Assembly (NCBI GenBank): GCA_964628835.1
Contig: CAZVME010000001.1
Coordinates: 62,001 to 126,000, forward strand
Length of the DNA stretch: 64,000 nt
Source: JAAGZL01 sp964628835
Lineage (GTDB): Bacteria; Pseudomonadota; Gammaproteobacteria; Chromatiales; Chromatiaceae
Direction: 5' to 3'
Made by a program: the position numbers and the translations under genes. Shown here piece by piece: positions 1 through 8,484 of this stretch; position 1 is the stretch's first letter; each line of letters starts with the position of its first letter. A model generated the notes under the pieces. The model was not told the DNA's origin and ran no database searches. It saw nothing but the letters and a program-made list of their open reading frames with translations.

Positions 1-54
1 TCGATTATCAAGGAAGCTAATCGCAAATATAGAGAGCAGCATAATGCAACATAA
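1..54 (+). CDS. 3' end of a truncated cassette gene
   Basis: Frame 1 is open from the window edge and encodes 17 residues, ending ...YREQHNAT before TAA. The gene starts outside the window, so its function cannot be told. The stop codon is itself the first three bases of the attC site that follows, which is the usual arrangement for an integron gene cassette. That coincidence is the main reason to treat this as coding. Confidence 0.5.
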   Translation, partial: SIIKEANRKYREQHNAT

Positions 55-130
55 CAAATCATTCGAGCATGCCCGCAAAAAACGCGGGCGGGACACGCAA
101 AAAGCGCGCGCCCCTCAATTCAATCGTTAG
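52..130 (+). other. integron attC recombination site
   Basis: The 79-bp segment begins TAACAAATCATTCGAG and ends CTCAATTCAATCGTTAG. The ends form an imperfect inverted repeat: the reverse complement of the right end also begins TAACGATTGAATTGAG. This matches the R''/R' box architecture of attC (RYYYAAC ... GTTRRRY). A GC-rich inner hairpin (GCCCGC, A-rich loop, GCGGGC) lies between. It sits between a stop codon and the next start codon, as expected in a cassette array. Length is within the normal attC range. Confidence 0.8.
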
Positions 131-145
131 CAGAAAGATAAGCGT

Positions 146-928
146 ATGAAGCCCATTAAAGCGATTGTATTAACCTATGACAAATATCGTAGCCTCACAG
201 ACCACATGATTTTTTGTTACGAGAAGCTATGGCCTGACCATCCATATTTATTCCAAGTCCCATATCAAGAATTGCCCCCTACCATACAAAATAGTAGGGT
301 TCAGTATCATCAATGTACTTCAGATATTAAGGAAACAGTTCTAACACTACTTGGTGACTTGGATGATGAGGAGATGATTTATTGGTGTATAGACGATAAG
401 TATCCAATTAAACTCAACACGAAAAAGATCGAAAAAATACATCAATGGTTATTTTCGGGTAATAAAGAAGATATTAGCGGATTACTATTTTGCCGATGTA
501 GAGGAATGCTCAAAAAACAAAATCTAACTAGCAAAGAATTGATCGATGCTCAAGGTGATGTCTGCCTGGCAAGAAAGAACTATGAGCAAATATGGATACA
601 CCAGTATGTGAAGGTCAAGGTAATACGTTATTTATTTAATTCATTCCCTGACAAGATGCCCACAGCCAAAATGATGGATCTCCTCAAAAAGCAAGTAAAA
701 AAACCTGATTCTCATCAACTATATGTGACCAGTGGGAGTGTGGCTTCATTCGGCGAAAGTACTTCTCGAGGTATAATAACCAGGAATTGCTTTAAGAGCA
801 TGAAGGCAAATAATCTGTCTATCCCATCATGGGTAGCCGGAACCACGCCCCACGAAATATTATTTGGCAGTGAACCTCTAGGTTACTTTGCTCGCATTAT
901 CAATATGCTAACAAAACATTTCACCTGA
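146..928 (+). CDS. putative glycosyltransferase-like cassette protein
   Basis: A 260-aa soluble protein. It opens with a beta-strand-like KAIVLTYDKY segment and carries an acidic WCIDDKYP motif around residues 80-87, resembling the DXD-type metal/nucleotide-sugar site of GT-A glycosyltransferases. No signal peptide or membrane segment is visible. The gene follows an attC site directly, so it is probably carried as an integron cassette. Its composition is AT-richer than the core genes further right. The glycosyltransferase call rests on the N-terminal pattern and one acidic motif only; it may be an unrelated hypothetical protein. Confidence 0.6.
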   Translation: MKPIKAIVLTYDKYRSLTDHMIFCYEKLWPDHPYLFQVPYQELPPTIQNSRVQYHQCTSDIKETVLTLLGDLDDEEMIYWCIDDKYPIKLNTKKIEKIHQWLFSGNKEDISGLLFCRCRGMLKKQNLTSKELIDAQGDVCLARKNYEQIWIHQYVKVKVIRYLFNSFPDKMPTAKMMDLLKKQVKKPDSHQLYVTSGSVASFGESTSRGIITRNCFKSMKANNLSIPSWVAGTTPHEILFGSEPLGYFARIINMLTKHFT

Positions 929-971
929 GAACAATTCCGCTGCGCACCACAGCGGCAGGCAAGCTTAATGC
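909..971 (+). other. degenerate attC-like site
   Basis: TAACAAAACATTTC overlaps the 3' end of the preceding gene, and an inner hairpin CCGCTG/CAGCGG (937-942 with 950-955) follows. The right-hand box reads GCTTAATGC rather than GTTRRRY, so the site is at best decayed. The call is supported mainly by its position between two cassette-like genes. Confidence 0.35.
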
Positions 972-992
972 AACCACAAAATATGAGTCTCG

Positions 993-1415
993 ATGAAAAT
1001 TGAAACTAAAACAGAAATAGAAAATGTTGATTGGGTTTTAGTATCCGAGACCTTGAAGTCAGTCGGAATGGCCCACCACAGCCCAGAAAAACATCAAAAG
1101 GCATTTGAGGCTAGCTACTGCACGGTTTTCTTATACGATCAAGATAAAATGGTTGGGTTTGGCAGAGCCATATCCGATGGAGCTTACCAAGCCGCAATTT
1201 ACGATTGTGCAGTTGTTGATGTATACCAAGGGAAAGGATTAGGAAAACTAATAGTTCAAAAAATCCTCATACAACTAAAAGATTGCAACATAATCTTATA
1301 CGCCTCTCCGGGAAAAGAAGATTTTTATGAAGAACAAGGTTTTAGTAGAATGAAAACAGGCATGGCATATTTCATTAATCGTGAATCGATGTCTGAAAGA
1401 GGGTTTACAGAATAA
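993..1415 (+). CDS. GNAT family N-acetyltransferase
   Basis: A 140-aa protein with the GNAT acetyl-CoA-binding motif A: a beta strand (CAVVDVYQ) running into QGKGLGK at about residues 79-85, matching the Q/RxxGxG/A signature. A later FYEEQGF segment is the common motif B region. The substrate cannot be read from the sequence; relatives acetylate antibiotics, amino acids or tRNA-bound substrates. It lies in the cassette array and its last 35 bases overlap, in another frame, the remnant of an antitoxin gene. Confidence 0.85.
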   Translation: MKIETKTEIENVDWVLVSETLKSVGMAHHSPEKHQKAFEASYCTVFLYDQDKMVGFGRAISDGAYQAAIYDCAVVDVYQGKGLGKLIVQKILIQLKDCNIILYASPGKEDFYEEQGFSRMKTGMAYFINRESMSERGFTE

Positions 1416-1428
1416 TAATAAAAATTGC

Positions 1429-1617
1429 ATGGCGCTGCTTAATGAGGCCGAGGGCTCACCAGTGGCAATTCTCAACCATACCATTCCAGCAGCCTACTTG
1501 GTGCCTGCGGAAACATACGAATGGCTTATGGAAAAACTTGAAGATACCGAACTTGCTCAAGTTGTGTTGGAATCTGCACCAGACAAAGAAAATGCCATAG
1601 AAGTTACCGTTTTGTAA
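1429..1617 (+). pseudogene. truncated Phd/YefM/RelB-type antitoxin remnant
   Basis: From the ATG at 1429 the frame reads MALLNEAEGSPVAILNH, then AYLVPAETYEWLMEKLED, which matches the middle and C-terminal part of Phd/YefM/StbD-type antitoxins. Family members have about 20 more N-terminal residues (the DNA-binding strand-helix region ending ...KKNP just before MALL). Here those are missing, and the frame runs back without homology into the 3' end of the acetyltransferase gene from a GTG at 1381. No RelE/StbE toxin gene follows; the next 120 bases hold no convincing partner. It looks like the 3' piece of an antitoxin gene joined to the acetyltransferase cassette. Confidence 0.6.
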
Positions 1618-1759
1618 TTGCAGTTGAGGAAGAGAGCGTGGCATTATTTATACCAAAGCAGAGCAAAAAAAGGCATTACAAGATGGACAACATCACTATC
1701 GCTTACGCGGAGGTTGCACTTTCCTGCCACCATTTACCACAATGTTTTTGAGGAAAAAT

Positions 1760-2125
1760 ATGCAAATACCTGAAACTTGGTTAGCTATAGCATCGTTAGT
1801 TGTCTTATGTGGCACTGTATTCGGTGGGGCAGCGACAGCATTTGTGCGTCTCACTGATAAAAATACACCAATTGATATAGGGTTACTTCATGGGCGTGCC
1901 GGTGTATTTGGCACACTGCTATTAATTCTTTCTATTGTCATCGGCAACGAAACTGGTCAGTCTATAGAACCTGCAATTGGACTTTTAATCTTAACGGTGC
2001 TCGGTGGTGTTGCACTGTACTTTATTATCAGAAGAAAAGGCATTTTACCTAAACCCATAATATTCATACACGGCGGTTTCGCTATAAGCGCTGTTTACAC
2101 CTTGTTATTCGGTCTCCCTTTCTAA
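1760..2125 (+). CDS. small integral membrane protein
   Basis: A 121-aa hydrophobic protein with about four predicted membrane-spanning stretches, roughly residues 8-29, 41-61, 68-88 and 98-118. I chose the ATG at 1760 because GAGGA lies six bases upstream; the in-frame ATG at 1742 has no ribosome binding site. The family is not recognised. It sits in the cassette array and is followed by an attC-like site, so it is probably another cassette gene. The last membrane segments contain conserved-looking small residues but no catalytic motif. Confidence 0.65.
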   Translation: MQIPETWLAIASLVVLCGTVFGGAATAFVRLTDKNTPIDIGLLHGRAGVFGTLLLILSIVIGNETGQSIEPAIGLLILTVLGGVALYFIIRRKGILPKPIIFIHGGFAISAVYTLLFGLPF

Positions 2126-2158
2126 ATATCAGCTTATTTGCGACATGAGCAAAACATA

Positions 2159-2226
2159 TAACAATTCGTTCGAGAATGACACCGGTGTAAACATGCCTGC
2201 ACCCCTCAACTCGAACTTTGCAATAA
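2159..2226 (+). other. attC-like site with decayed right end
   Basis: The left part TAACAATTCGTTCGAG is a textbook attC left box, and ACCCCTCAACTCGAAC near the right end is its inverted partner (TTCGAG in both arms). The terminal GTTRRRY box has changed to TTTGCA. A central hairpin-like ACACCGGTGT lies between. It separates the small membrane protein from the metallo-beta-lactamase-fold gene. Confidence 0.55.
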
Positions 2227-2244
2227 AGATACCAGGACCATTAC

Positions 2245-3171
2245 GTGAAGAAACTAAAGATTTTATCGGTACTCTTACTCTTGACTCTGTCCTTCAGTCA
2301 GTCTTGGGCGGTTGAAAAATTAACGCTGCAGAAAGTTATCGAAGATATATATGCAATCGTCGGCGAGCTTGGCAACCGAACCGCAGATAATCTAGGCAAT
2401 AATGCAACATTTGGATTTGTTGTTACTACAGAAGGTGTTGTGCTGATTGACTCAGGTGGCACCTATCAAGGTGCTCAGGAAATTGAACAGCTGATTAAAA
2501 CGGTTACAGACAAGCCTGTGGTCACAGTAATCAATACCGGGGGACAAGACCATCGCTGGTTAGGTAATGGGTATTTCAAAAATCTGGGAGCGCAAATAAT
2601 AGCCAGTGAAGAGGCGGTAAGTGACCAAAAAGAACGTACTCAGGATCAATTTATTAGGCTTGGAAACCTGGTTGGTGATAAGGGCATGAAAGGCACAGAT
2701 GCAATTTATGCTGAAATAACATTCAAGGAAAAGTTAGAGTTTAGACTGGGTGACACCACTTTCATGCTTCACCATGTTGGTCAGGCGCACACGCCTGGGG
2801 ATAGTTTCGTCTGGCTCCCACGGGAAAAAGTCATGTTCACTGGTGATATTGTTTATATTGACCGCATGCTGGGCGTGGGATCACAATCGAATAGTAAAAG
2901 CTGGGTCAACGTCTATCAAACAATGGCTGCATATAAGCCCCAATATTTGATACCTGGGCACGGTCACGCAACAAATTTGGACAAGGCTAATAAACACACC
3001 TATGACTATTTGATATTTTTGCGTAAGTCAATTACTGATTATATAAAAAATGGTGGTGATATTACGGATATAAGTAGTGTGAATCAGTCAGAATTTAGCT
3101 ACCTTTTGAATTATGAAATACTTTCTGGGCGAAATGCACAGCAGATTTATATCGAAATGGAGTGGGAATAA
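2245..3171 (+). CDS. secreted metallo-beta-lactamase-fold hydrolase with atypical metal site
   Basis: A 308-aa protein with a Sec signal peptide (residues 1 to about 22, ...SQSWA). The MBL fold is shown by VVLIDSGG (65-72), H182 in GQAHTPGDS, D201 in FTGD and H239/H241 in IPGHGH. The first metal motif, normally HxHxDH, is here NTGGQDHRWLGNGYF: only the DH part (102-103) survives. I recall the same GGQDHRWLGN pattern in relatives from other proteobacteria, so it is probably a subfamily trait rather than decay. The substrate is unknown; related periplasmic proteins occur beside sulfur-oxidation and quinoprotein genes. It is preceded by an attC-like site. Confidence 0.85.
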   Translation: MKKLKILSVLLLLTLSFSQSWAVEKLTLQKVIEDIYAIVGELGNRTADNLGNNATFGFVVTTEGVVLIDSGGTYQGAQEIEQLIKTVTDKPVVTVINTGGQDHRWLGNGYFKNLGAQIIASEEAVSDQKERTQDQFIRLGNLVGDKGMKGTDAIYAEITFKEKLEFRLGDTTFMLHHVGQAHTPGDSFVWLPREKVMFTGDIVYIDRMLGVGSQSNSKSWVNVYQTMAAYKPQYLIPGHGHATNLDKANKHTYDYLIFLRKSITDYIKNGGDITDISSVNQSEFSYLLNYEILSGRNAQQIYIEMEWE

Positions 3172-3641
3172 ATAGCCAACGAAGCAAATCATCTACTATC
3201 TGCAACGCGGGTAGTATGAAGAGCCCCCTGGAGGGGGCCAAAACACCCCCCCATCAATCAGCCTGTGAGAGGCGCATCCCACGCCGATGGAATATGCCAG
3301 ACTGAGTGCCAAGTTCATCGTGGTGAGTCGCCACTCCAACAGGTGAACAAACACACTCTTCTGCAAACAAGCGTCTCTTGTCCCCTGCCCGGCACTGCCC
3401 GCAGGAACGGTAAAGCCGTTTAGTGCCTTACCGTCAGAGGCGATGGTTTACTTGAATCTAATTAACAGGGACAGACTGAAGCCACACTACGAGCCTCTCG
3501 GCCAAAAATTGACACCCTGTTAGCCATGGGCTGTCAAATGAAAAATATCCTTCAATTGATATAAAGATACAAGCTGTGCTAAAGGCGAGCAAGCCCGTTA
3601 ATGCGGTACCAATCATGAAGAATAAAAAACTATTACAACAC
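3172..3641 (+). other. 470-bp gene-free stretch
   Basis: No reading frame here looks real; the short leftward frame overlapping its right part is low-complexity and in shadow of the HNH gene. It contains a strong GC hairpin (GCCCCC TGGA GGGGGC at 3223-3238) without a T-run, and AACAGGGACAGACT near 3465. The stretch lies between the cassette-like region and core-like genes and may hold the decayed end of a mobile element, but I cannot identify one. Confidence 0.4.
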
Positions 3642-4028
3642 CTACTTATCCTTATCCTCCAACAACGCCTTAAGGGCTGAAAACGGCTTGGATGTTGCGG
3701 TACTGCTCTGGTCACCTTGATTGGAACCACCCCCATGCATATGCTCTTCTATATACCTGGAGTGCTCGTTATCATGGCAATAGACACATAGCAGCTCCCA
3801 GTTACTGCCATCTTCCGGATTATTGTCATGATCATGATTACGGTGATGCACCGTCAGCTCATGGATATTGGTGTGGGTAAATTCGCGGGTACAGCGCCCA
3901 CAAATCCATGGGTACATTTTCAGTGCCTTCTGCCTGTAGCCCTGTTCCCTGTCCTCTCTTTTTTTTCTTGCATCAGCAACGATCTGATCCAGTTTAGGGC
4001 TACCAGTAAACCCCTTATCCTGTGACAT
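3642..4028 (-). CDS. yajD: YajD family HNH nuclease
   Basis: A 128-aa protein closely resembling E. coli YajD (about 115 aa). The sequence has the YPWICGRCTREF zinc pair, the ELTVHHRNHDHDNNPEDGSN core and LLCVYCHDNEHS, giving the HNH motif plus two CxxC metal-binding pairs. YajD is an HNH-family protein of unclear physiological role. I chose the ATG at 4028 because GGAGG stands eight bases upstream; an upstream in-frame start lacks this. The C-terminal 35 residues are Ser/Gly-rich and variable. It is divergent from the exporter operon to its right. Confidence 0.9.
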   Translation of the reverse strand: MSQDKGFTGSPKLDQIVADARKKREDREQGYRQKALKMYPWICGRCTREFTHTNIHELTVHHRNHDHDNNPEDGSNWELLCVYCHDNEHSRYIEEHMHGGGSNQGDQSSTATSKPFSALKALLEDKDK

Positions 4029-4220
4029 CGAAATATCCTCCGCAAAAATCATATCCAGACAGCAGTTCTGGATTTGCTTTACAATAGTAAGGTTATAAAT
4101 CCTGATTGACGATTACCAGTTCAATATGCACTTTTGTTGATCCTGGACATCAGCCACTCCGGGTAAATGTCAGACTAGCTGTTGGAATCATGGAAAACCG
4201 ATCATAAGACGGAGAATTAA

Positions 4221-5378
4221 ATGCCTCAACGCCACCTGGGATTAGTCATAACTCTGGCCATTATTGCGGCTGTCGCACTGGCCATCTGGTACACCACCCG
4301 ACCCAAGCCAATTGAGGTTACGGTTAAACCGGTAGAGACCGGAAGCGTAGAGCAGACCGTGGCCAACACCAGGGCCGGCACGGTAAAGGCCTGTCGTAGG
4401 GCCAAGCTCTCACCCGGAGTGGGTGGTCAGATCGCCACTCTAGATATACATGAGGGCGACCAGGTAAAAGCCGGGACTCTGCTATTGGAGCTTTGGAACA
4501 AGGATCTGCGCGCTGAAATCGCCCTGAATGAGAGCGAATCCAGAGCTACCATGGCCAATGCCAGGGCCGCCTGTCTACAAGCTGAGGTAACAGGGCGTGA
4601 GGCCAAACGCATGCTGCAACTTGCAGGCACCGGTGCGGTCTCTGAGGATGCGGTGGACAAATCGGTAACCGAGGCCAAGGCACGCATGGCCGATTGCGAT
4701 TCGGCCAACGCCATGGCCAATGTCTCTACAGCCCGGGCCAACGTAGCCCGTTCACAGCTGGAACGCACCCAACTGATTGCACCCTTCGACGGGGTCGTGG
4801 CGGAGATCAATGGTGAGCTGAACGAATATGTCACCCCCTCCCCACCCGGCATCGCCACCCCCCCGGCGGTGGACCTGATCGACAACTCCTGTTTCTACGT
4901 GACCGCTCCCATAGATGAGGTGGACGCACCCAGAATAGCCGTAGGCAAACCGGCCCGGGTGAGCCTGGATGCCTTTGGCAAGCGCCGGTTTCCCGGAACG
5001 GTGCGGCGTATCGCCGCCTATGTGCTGGATCGGGAAAAACAGGCCAGGACAGTGGAAGTGGAGGTGGAGTTTAGCAACAAGGAGGATGTTAACCACCTGC
5101 TTGCCGGTTACTCGGCAGATGTGGAGATCATACTGGATGAGCGCAAGAACACCCTACGCATCCCCACCGAAGCAATTCTGGGGGAGGAAAAGGTATTCGT
5201 ATTCAAGCCTGAGGATGGTGCCCTGGAACAGCGGAAGATAGAGAAAGGCATGTCCAACTGGGATTGGAGTGAGGTCAAATCTGGTGTGAGCCAAGGTGAG
5301 CTGATAGTCACATCCGTAGACCGCGATGGGGTTCAGGATGAGGCCCTGGCCAAGCAGGAAACAGAGAAGAAGCAGTGA
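4221..5378 (+). CDS. periplasmic adaptor (HlyD/MacA family) of an ABC exporter
   Basis: A 385-aa membrane-fusion protein. An N-terminal membrane anchor (about residues 6-24) is followed by a lipoyl-like half-motif (LSPGVGGQIATLDIHEGD), an alanine-rich alpha-hairpin (about 95-180), the second lipoyl half (LIAPFDGVVAEI) and beta-barrel segments. Such adaptors link an inner-membrane transporter to the outer membrane. Its stop codon overlaps the start of the ATPase gene (GTGA), and two permeases follow, so it belongs to a MacAB-like tripartite exporter. No outer-membrane channel gene is adjacent. The substrate is unknown. Confidence 0.9.
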   Translation: MPQRHLGLVITLAIIAAVALAIWYTTRPKPIEVTVKPVETGSVEQTVANTRAGTVKACRRAKLSPGVGGQIATLDIHEGDQVKAGTLLLELWNKDLRAEIALNESESRATMANARAACLQAEVTGREAKRMLQLAGTGAVSEDAVDKSVTEAKARMADCDSANAMANVSTARANVARSQLERTQLIAPFDGVVAEINGELNEYVTPSPPGIATPPAVDLIDNSCFYVTAPIDEVDAPRIAVGKPARVSLDAFGKRRFPGTVRRIAAYVLDREKQARTVEVEVEFSNKEDVNHLLAGYSADVEIILDERKNTLRIPTEAILGEEKVFVFKPEDGALEQRKIEKGMSNWDWSEVKSGVSQGELIVTSVDRDGVQDEALAKQETEKKQ

Positions 5379-6049
5379 TTAAACTAGAGGCTATCTCCCG
5401 TGAGTTTCAGGTGGGCGACGAGACGGTACACGCCCTGAACCAGATTGACCTGGAACTCGACCGGGGTGATTACTACTCCATCATGGGACCATCCGGCTCA
5501 GGAAAATCCACCCTGCTGAATATTCTGGGACTTCTGGACCGCCCCAACGCCGGCCACTACTGGCTGGACGATATCGACACTATCTCCCTGGCGGAAGAGC
5601 AGCGCGCCGAGGTCAGACGCAGCAAGATTGGTTTTGTATTCCAATCCTTTCATCTGGTGCCGCGTCTCACCGCCGCCGAGAATGTAGAACTACCCATGAC
5701 CCTGGCCGGCATAGATCCCCAGCAACGCAAACAGCGGGTGCATGCAGCGCTGGAACCCCTGGGGCTACTGGACCGGGCCAGTCACCGGCCAGACCAGCTA
5801 TCCGGCGGACAGCGGCAACGGGTGGCCATAGCCCGCGCCACCATCATGCAGCCCACCATCCTGCTGGCAGATGAGCCCACTGGAAATCTGGACAAGCACT
5901 CCAGTAAAGATGTAATCGAGACCCTGGAACGGCTCAACAGTGAGGGCCTGATCCTGCTGGTGGTAACCCACGACCACGAGATAGGAAAACGGGCCAGCCA
6001 CTGCATCCAGATGGAGGATGGCGCCATCAGAAACAACATCCACGGCTGA
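5375..6049 (+). CDS. ABC transporter ATPase (MacB/LolD type)
   Basis: A 224-aa ATPase subunit. Walker A is GPSGSGKST at residues 38-46; the signature LSGGQRQR and Walker B ILLADEPTGNLD follow in the usual order, with a switch histidine in VVTHDHE. Length and motifs match the LolD/MacB N-domain class that energises FtsX-type permeases. It starts with GTG overlapping the adaptor stop codon, which implies translational coupling. The separate ATPase and two permease genes downstream show an exporter made of unfused parts, unlike the fused E. coli MacB. Confidence 0.95.
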   Translation: MIKLEAISREFQVGDETVHALNQIDLELDRGDYYSIMGPSGSGKSTLLNILGLLDRPNAGHYWLDDIDTISLAEEQRAEVRRSKIGFVFQSFHLVPRLTAAENVELPMTLAGIDPQQRKQRVHAALEPLGLLDRASHRPDQLSGGQRQRVAIARATIMQPTILLADEPTGNLDKHSSKDVIETLERLNSEGLILLVVTHDHEIGKRASHCIQMEDGAIRNNIHG

Positions 6050-6067
6050 CCAACAGGAACCCACCCA

Positions 6068-7273
6068 ATGCGGGCACATGACATCCTACAATTTGGTTTC
6101 CGCTCCATCTCCGGCACCCCCAGCCGCACCTGGTTGATGCTGCTGGCCATGTCCATCGGGGTTGGTTCGGTGATGGTGCTCACCGCCTTGGGGGAAGGGG
6201 CGCGTCGTTATGTAACCAGTGAGTTCTCACAGATGGGCACCAATCTGCTGGTGGTGCTGCCAGGGCGCACCGAGACCACGGGCGGGGCGCCACCCATAAT
6301 GGGGGAAACTCCACGGGATCTCACCCTGAACGATGCCATGGCCCTGACCCGCAACCGTTCAATCCATCAGATGGCCCCCATAGCTGTGGGTTCTGCTCCG
6401 GTCTCATTCAAACAGCTGGAACGTGAGGTAAACATCCTGGGTTCCACCTACGACCTGCTCCCGGTAAGGCAACTGGAACTGGGAATTGGCAAATTCCTGC
6501 CCGCCGGCGACCCTGATCGCGGCGCTGCGGTGGCGGTGCTGGGGAGCAAGCTGAAAAAGGAGCTGTTTGGAAACCAGAGGGCGCTGGGGCAGTGGATACG
6601 CATCTCAGATCGCAGATTCCGGGTGATCGGCATACTCAAGGCCAGGGGACAATCCCTGGGGACTGATATGAGTGATATCGCCATAATCCCAGTGGCATCC
6701 GCCCACTCCCTGTTCAATACCACCTCCCTGTTCCGCATCCTGGTTCAGGCCAGGAGCAGAGAGTCCATACCCCAAGCCAGCAAGGACATACTCAAGACCA
6801 TTCGGGAACGGCACGACGGGGAGGATGATGTAACAGTAATCACCCAGGATGCCATGCTCTCCACCTTCGACGACATCTTTCTCGCCCTCACCATGACAGT
6901 AGCCGGCATCGCCGCCATCAGTCTGGCCGTGGCTGGAATTCTGATCATGAATGTAATGCTGGTGGCGGTATCCCAGCGCACTACAGAGATCGGGCTGTTA
7001 AAGGCCCTGGGCAGTCCGGGGCGGCAGATACTGCACCTGTTCCTGGTTGAGGCGTCACTGCTTTCGGTCAGCGGCGCTATCATCGGCATTGGCATCGCCT
7101 TCGCCGGAATCTGGGGTCTGGAACAGCTATTTCCTGAGTTCCCACTCTCCATCCCACCCTGGGCCTTTGTGGCGGCAGTTACCGTAGCCATAGGAACCGG
7201 GCTGCTGTTTGGAGTGCTACCGGCAAGGCGAGCGGCGGCGCTAGACCCGGTAATCGCCCTGGCCGGGAGGTAA
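6068..7273 (+). CDS. ABC exporter permease 1 (FtsX/MacB_PCD family)
   Basis: A 401-aa permease with the MacB layout: one membrane helix near the N-terminus (about residues 18-42), a long periplasmic domain (about 50-270) and three C-terminal helices. The conserved cytoplasmic-loop sequence QRTTEIGLLKALGS lies between helices 2 and 3. It is the first of two paralogous permeases in the operon; together they could form a heterodimer, in contrast to MacB homodimers. The gene follows the ATPase after 18 bp. Confidence 0.92.
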   Translation: MRAHDILQFGFRSISGTPSRTWLMLLAMSIGVGSVMVLTALGEGARRYVTSEFSQMGTNLLVVLPGRTETTGGAPPIMGETPRDLTLNDAMALTRNRSIHQMAPIAVGSAPVSFKQLEREVNILGSTYDLLPVRQLELGIGKFLPAGDPDRGAAVAVLGSKLKKELFGNQRALGQWIRISDRRFRVIGILKARGQSLGTDMSDIAIIPVASAHSLFNTTSLFRILVQARSRESIPQASKDILKTIRERHDGEDDVTVITQDAMLSTFDDIFLALTMTVAGIAAISLAVAGILIMNVMLVAVSQRTTEIGLLKALGSPGRQILHLFLVEASLLSVSGAIIGIGIAFAGIWGLEQLFPEFPLSIPPWAFVAAVTVAIGTGLLFGVLPARRAAALDPVIALAGR

Positions 7274-7280
7274 ACAGCCC

Positions 7281-8480
7281 ATGCTGACACGCGATTTTAT
7301 AAGACTGGCCATCGGCTCCGTATGGGCCCACCGCATGCGCAGTTTTCTCACCGCACTCGGGATCGCAGTTGGCATCGCCTCGGTGATACTCCTCACCTCC
7401 ATAGGTGAAGGTATACACCGCTTTGTGCTGTCCGAGTTCACCCAATTTGGAACCAACCTGATCGCCGTAACCCCGGGCAAGGCCAACACCATGGGCATAT
7501 CGGGCGCCGTGGTAAGCAACGTGCGCCCCCTGAGTATGGATGACGCGGTGGCCTTGAAGCGACTGCCCAAGGTGCTGGATGTAGTCCCGGTGATCCAGGG
7601 CAATGCCGCCATCGAATCCGGCCATCGCAGCCGCAGAACCATGGTGCTCGGGGTCGGTCCAGCGGTGCCAAAAGTGTGGCTAATGAAACCATCTATGGGG
7701 CGTTTTCTGCCGGATGATGATCCAAGCCACGCCCGTCCCTTTGTGGTACTGGGCAGCAAGGTCCGCAATGAACTGTTTGCCACCATAAACCCCCTGGGCA
7801 AGCGCATACGCATCGGCAGCGAAAGCTACCGGGTGGTCGGGGTTATGGAGTCCAAGGGGCAGATGTTGGGGTTTGACCTGGATGATGCCGTATATATACC
7901 GGCGCAAAAGGCCATGTCCATGTTCAATCGTGAAAGCGTGATGGAGGTTGACCTGCTCTATGCGCCCGACACCGATAGCGCGGCCCTATCTGATAAAATC
8001 AAACAGCTCCTTACCAGCCGCCACGGCAGTGAGGATTTCACCATCATAACCCAGGACCAGATGCTGGAGACCCTGGGCTCCATCCTGAATATACTGACTC
8101 TGGCGGTGGGGGCCTTGGGGGCAATATCCCTTCTGGTAGGAGGGATTGGAATTCTCACCATTATGACCATCTCCATTACCGAACGCACCCCGGAGATTGG
8201 ACTGCTACGGGCAGTGGGTGCAAGACGGCGGGAGATACTCAGCCTGTTTATCAGTGAGGCCATAGTACTGGCGAGTATTGGGGGGATTGCAGGACTGATC
8301 CTGGGCGCAGGCGGTGCCTGGTTGCTGGGCGTGGCAGTACCTGCCCTGCCTACTCATACACCCTGGAGTTATGCCATAGCCGCTGAGCTGGTGGCCGCAG
8401 CCATTGGTCTGGCTGCTGGCGTTGCCCCGGCTTATAAAGCGGCAAACATGGACCCGGTAGCGGCCCTGCGCGCAGAGTAG
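7281..8480 (+). CDS. ABC exporter permease 2 (FtsX/MacB_PCD family)
   Basis: A 399-aa paralogue of the preceding permease with the same four-helix design and periplasmic domain. Its loop motif is ERTPEIGLLRAVGARRREIL. The two proteins share the N-terminal pattern (SIGEGIHRFVLSEFTQFGTN against ALGEGARRYVTSEFSQMGTN), which shows a duplication. It is the last gene of the operon and ends only four bases from the stop of the convergent gene, with no obvious bidirectional terminator between. Confidence 0.92.
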   Translation: MLTRDFIRLAIGSVWAHRMRSFLTALGIAVGIASVILLTSIGEGIHRFVLSEFTQFGTNLIAVTPGKANTMGISGAVVSNVRPLSMDDAVALKRLPKVLDVVPVIQGNAAIESGHRSRRTMVLGVGPAVPKVWLMKPSMGRFLPDDDPSHARPFVVLGSKVRNELFATINPLGKRIRIGSESYRVVGVMESKGQMLGFDLDDAVYIPAQKAMSMFNRESVMEVDLLYAPDTDSAALSDKIKQLLTSRHGSEDFTIITQDQMLETLGSILNILTLAVGALGAISLLVGGIGILTIMTISITERTPEIGLLRAVGARRREILSLFISEAIVLASIGGIAGLILGAGGAWLLGVAVPALPTHTPWSYAIAAELVAAAIGLAAGVAPAYKAANMDPVAALRAE

Positions 8481-8484
8481 CACA

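Noticed and set aside
3172..3470. Possible group II intron or transposon end
   Set aside because: I looked for a domain V-like hairpin, an intron-encoded protein and terminal repeats and found none that were convincing.
3458..3736. 92-codon leftward open frame
   Set aside because: Partly overlaps the yajD gene in another frame, is Cys/Arg/Trp-rich and has no recognisable start signal.
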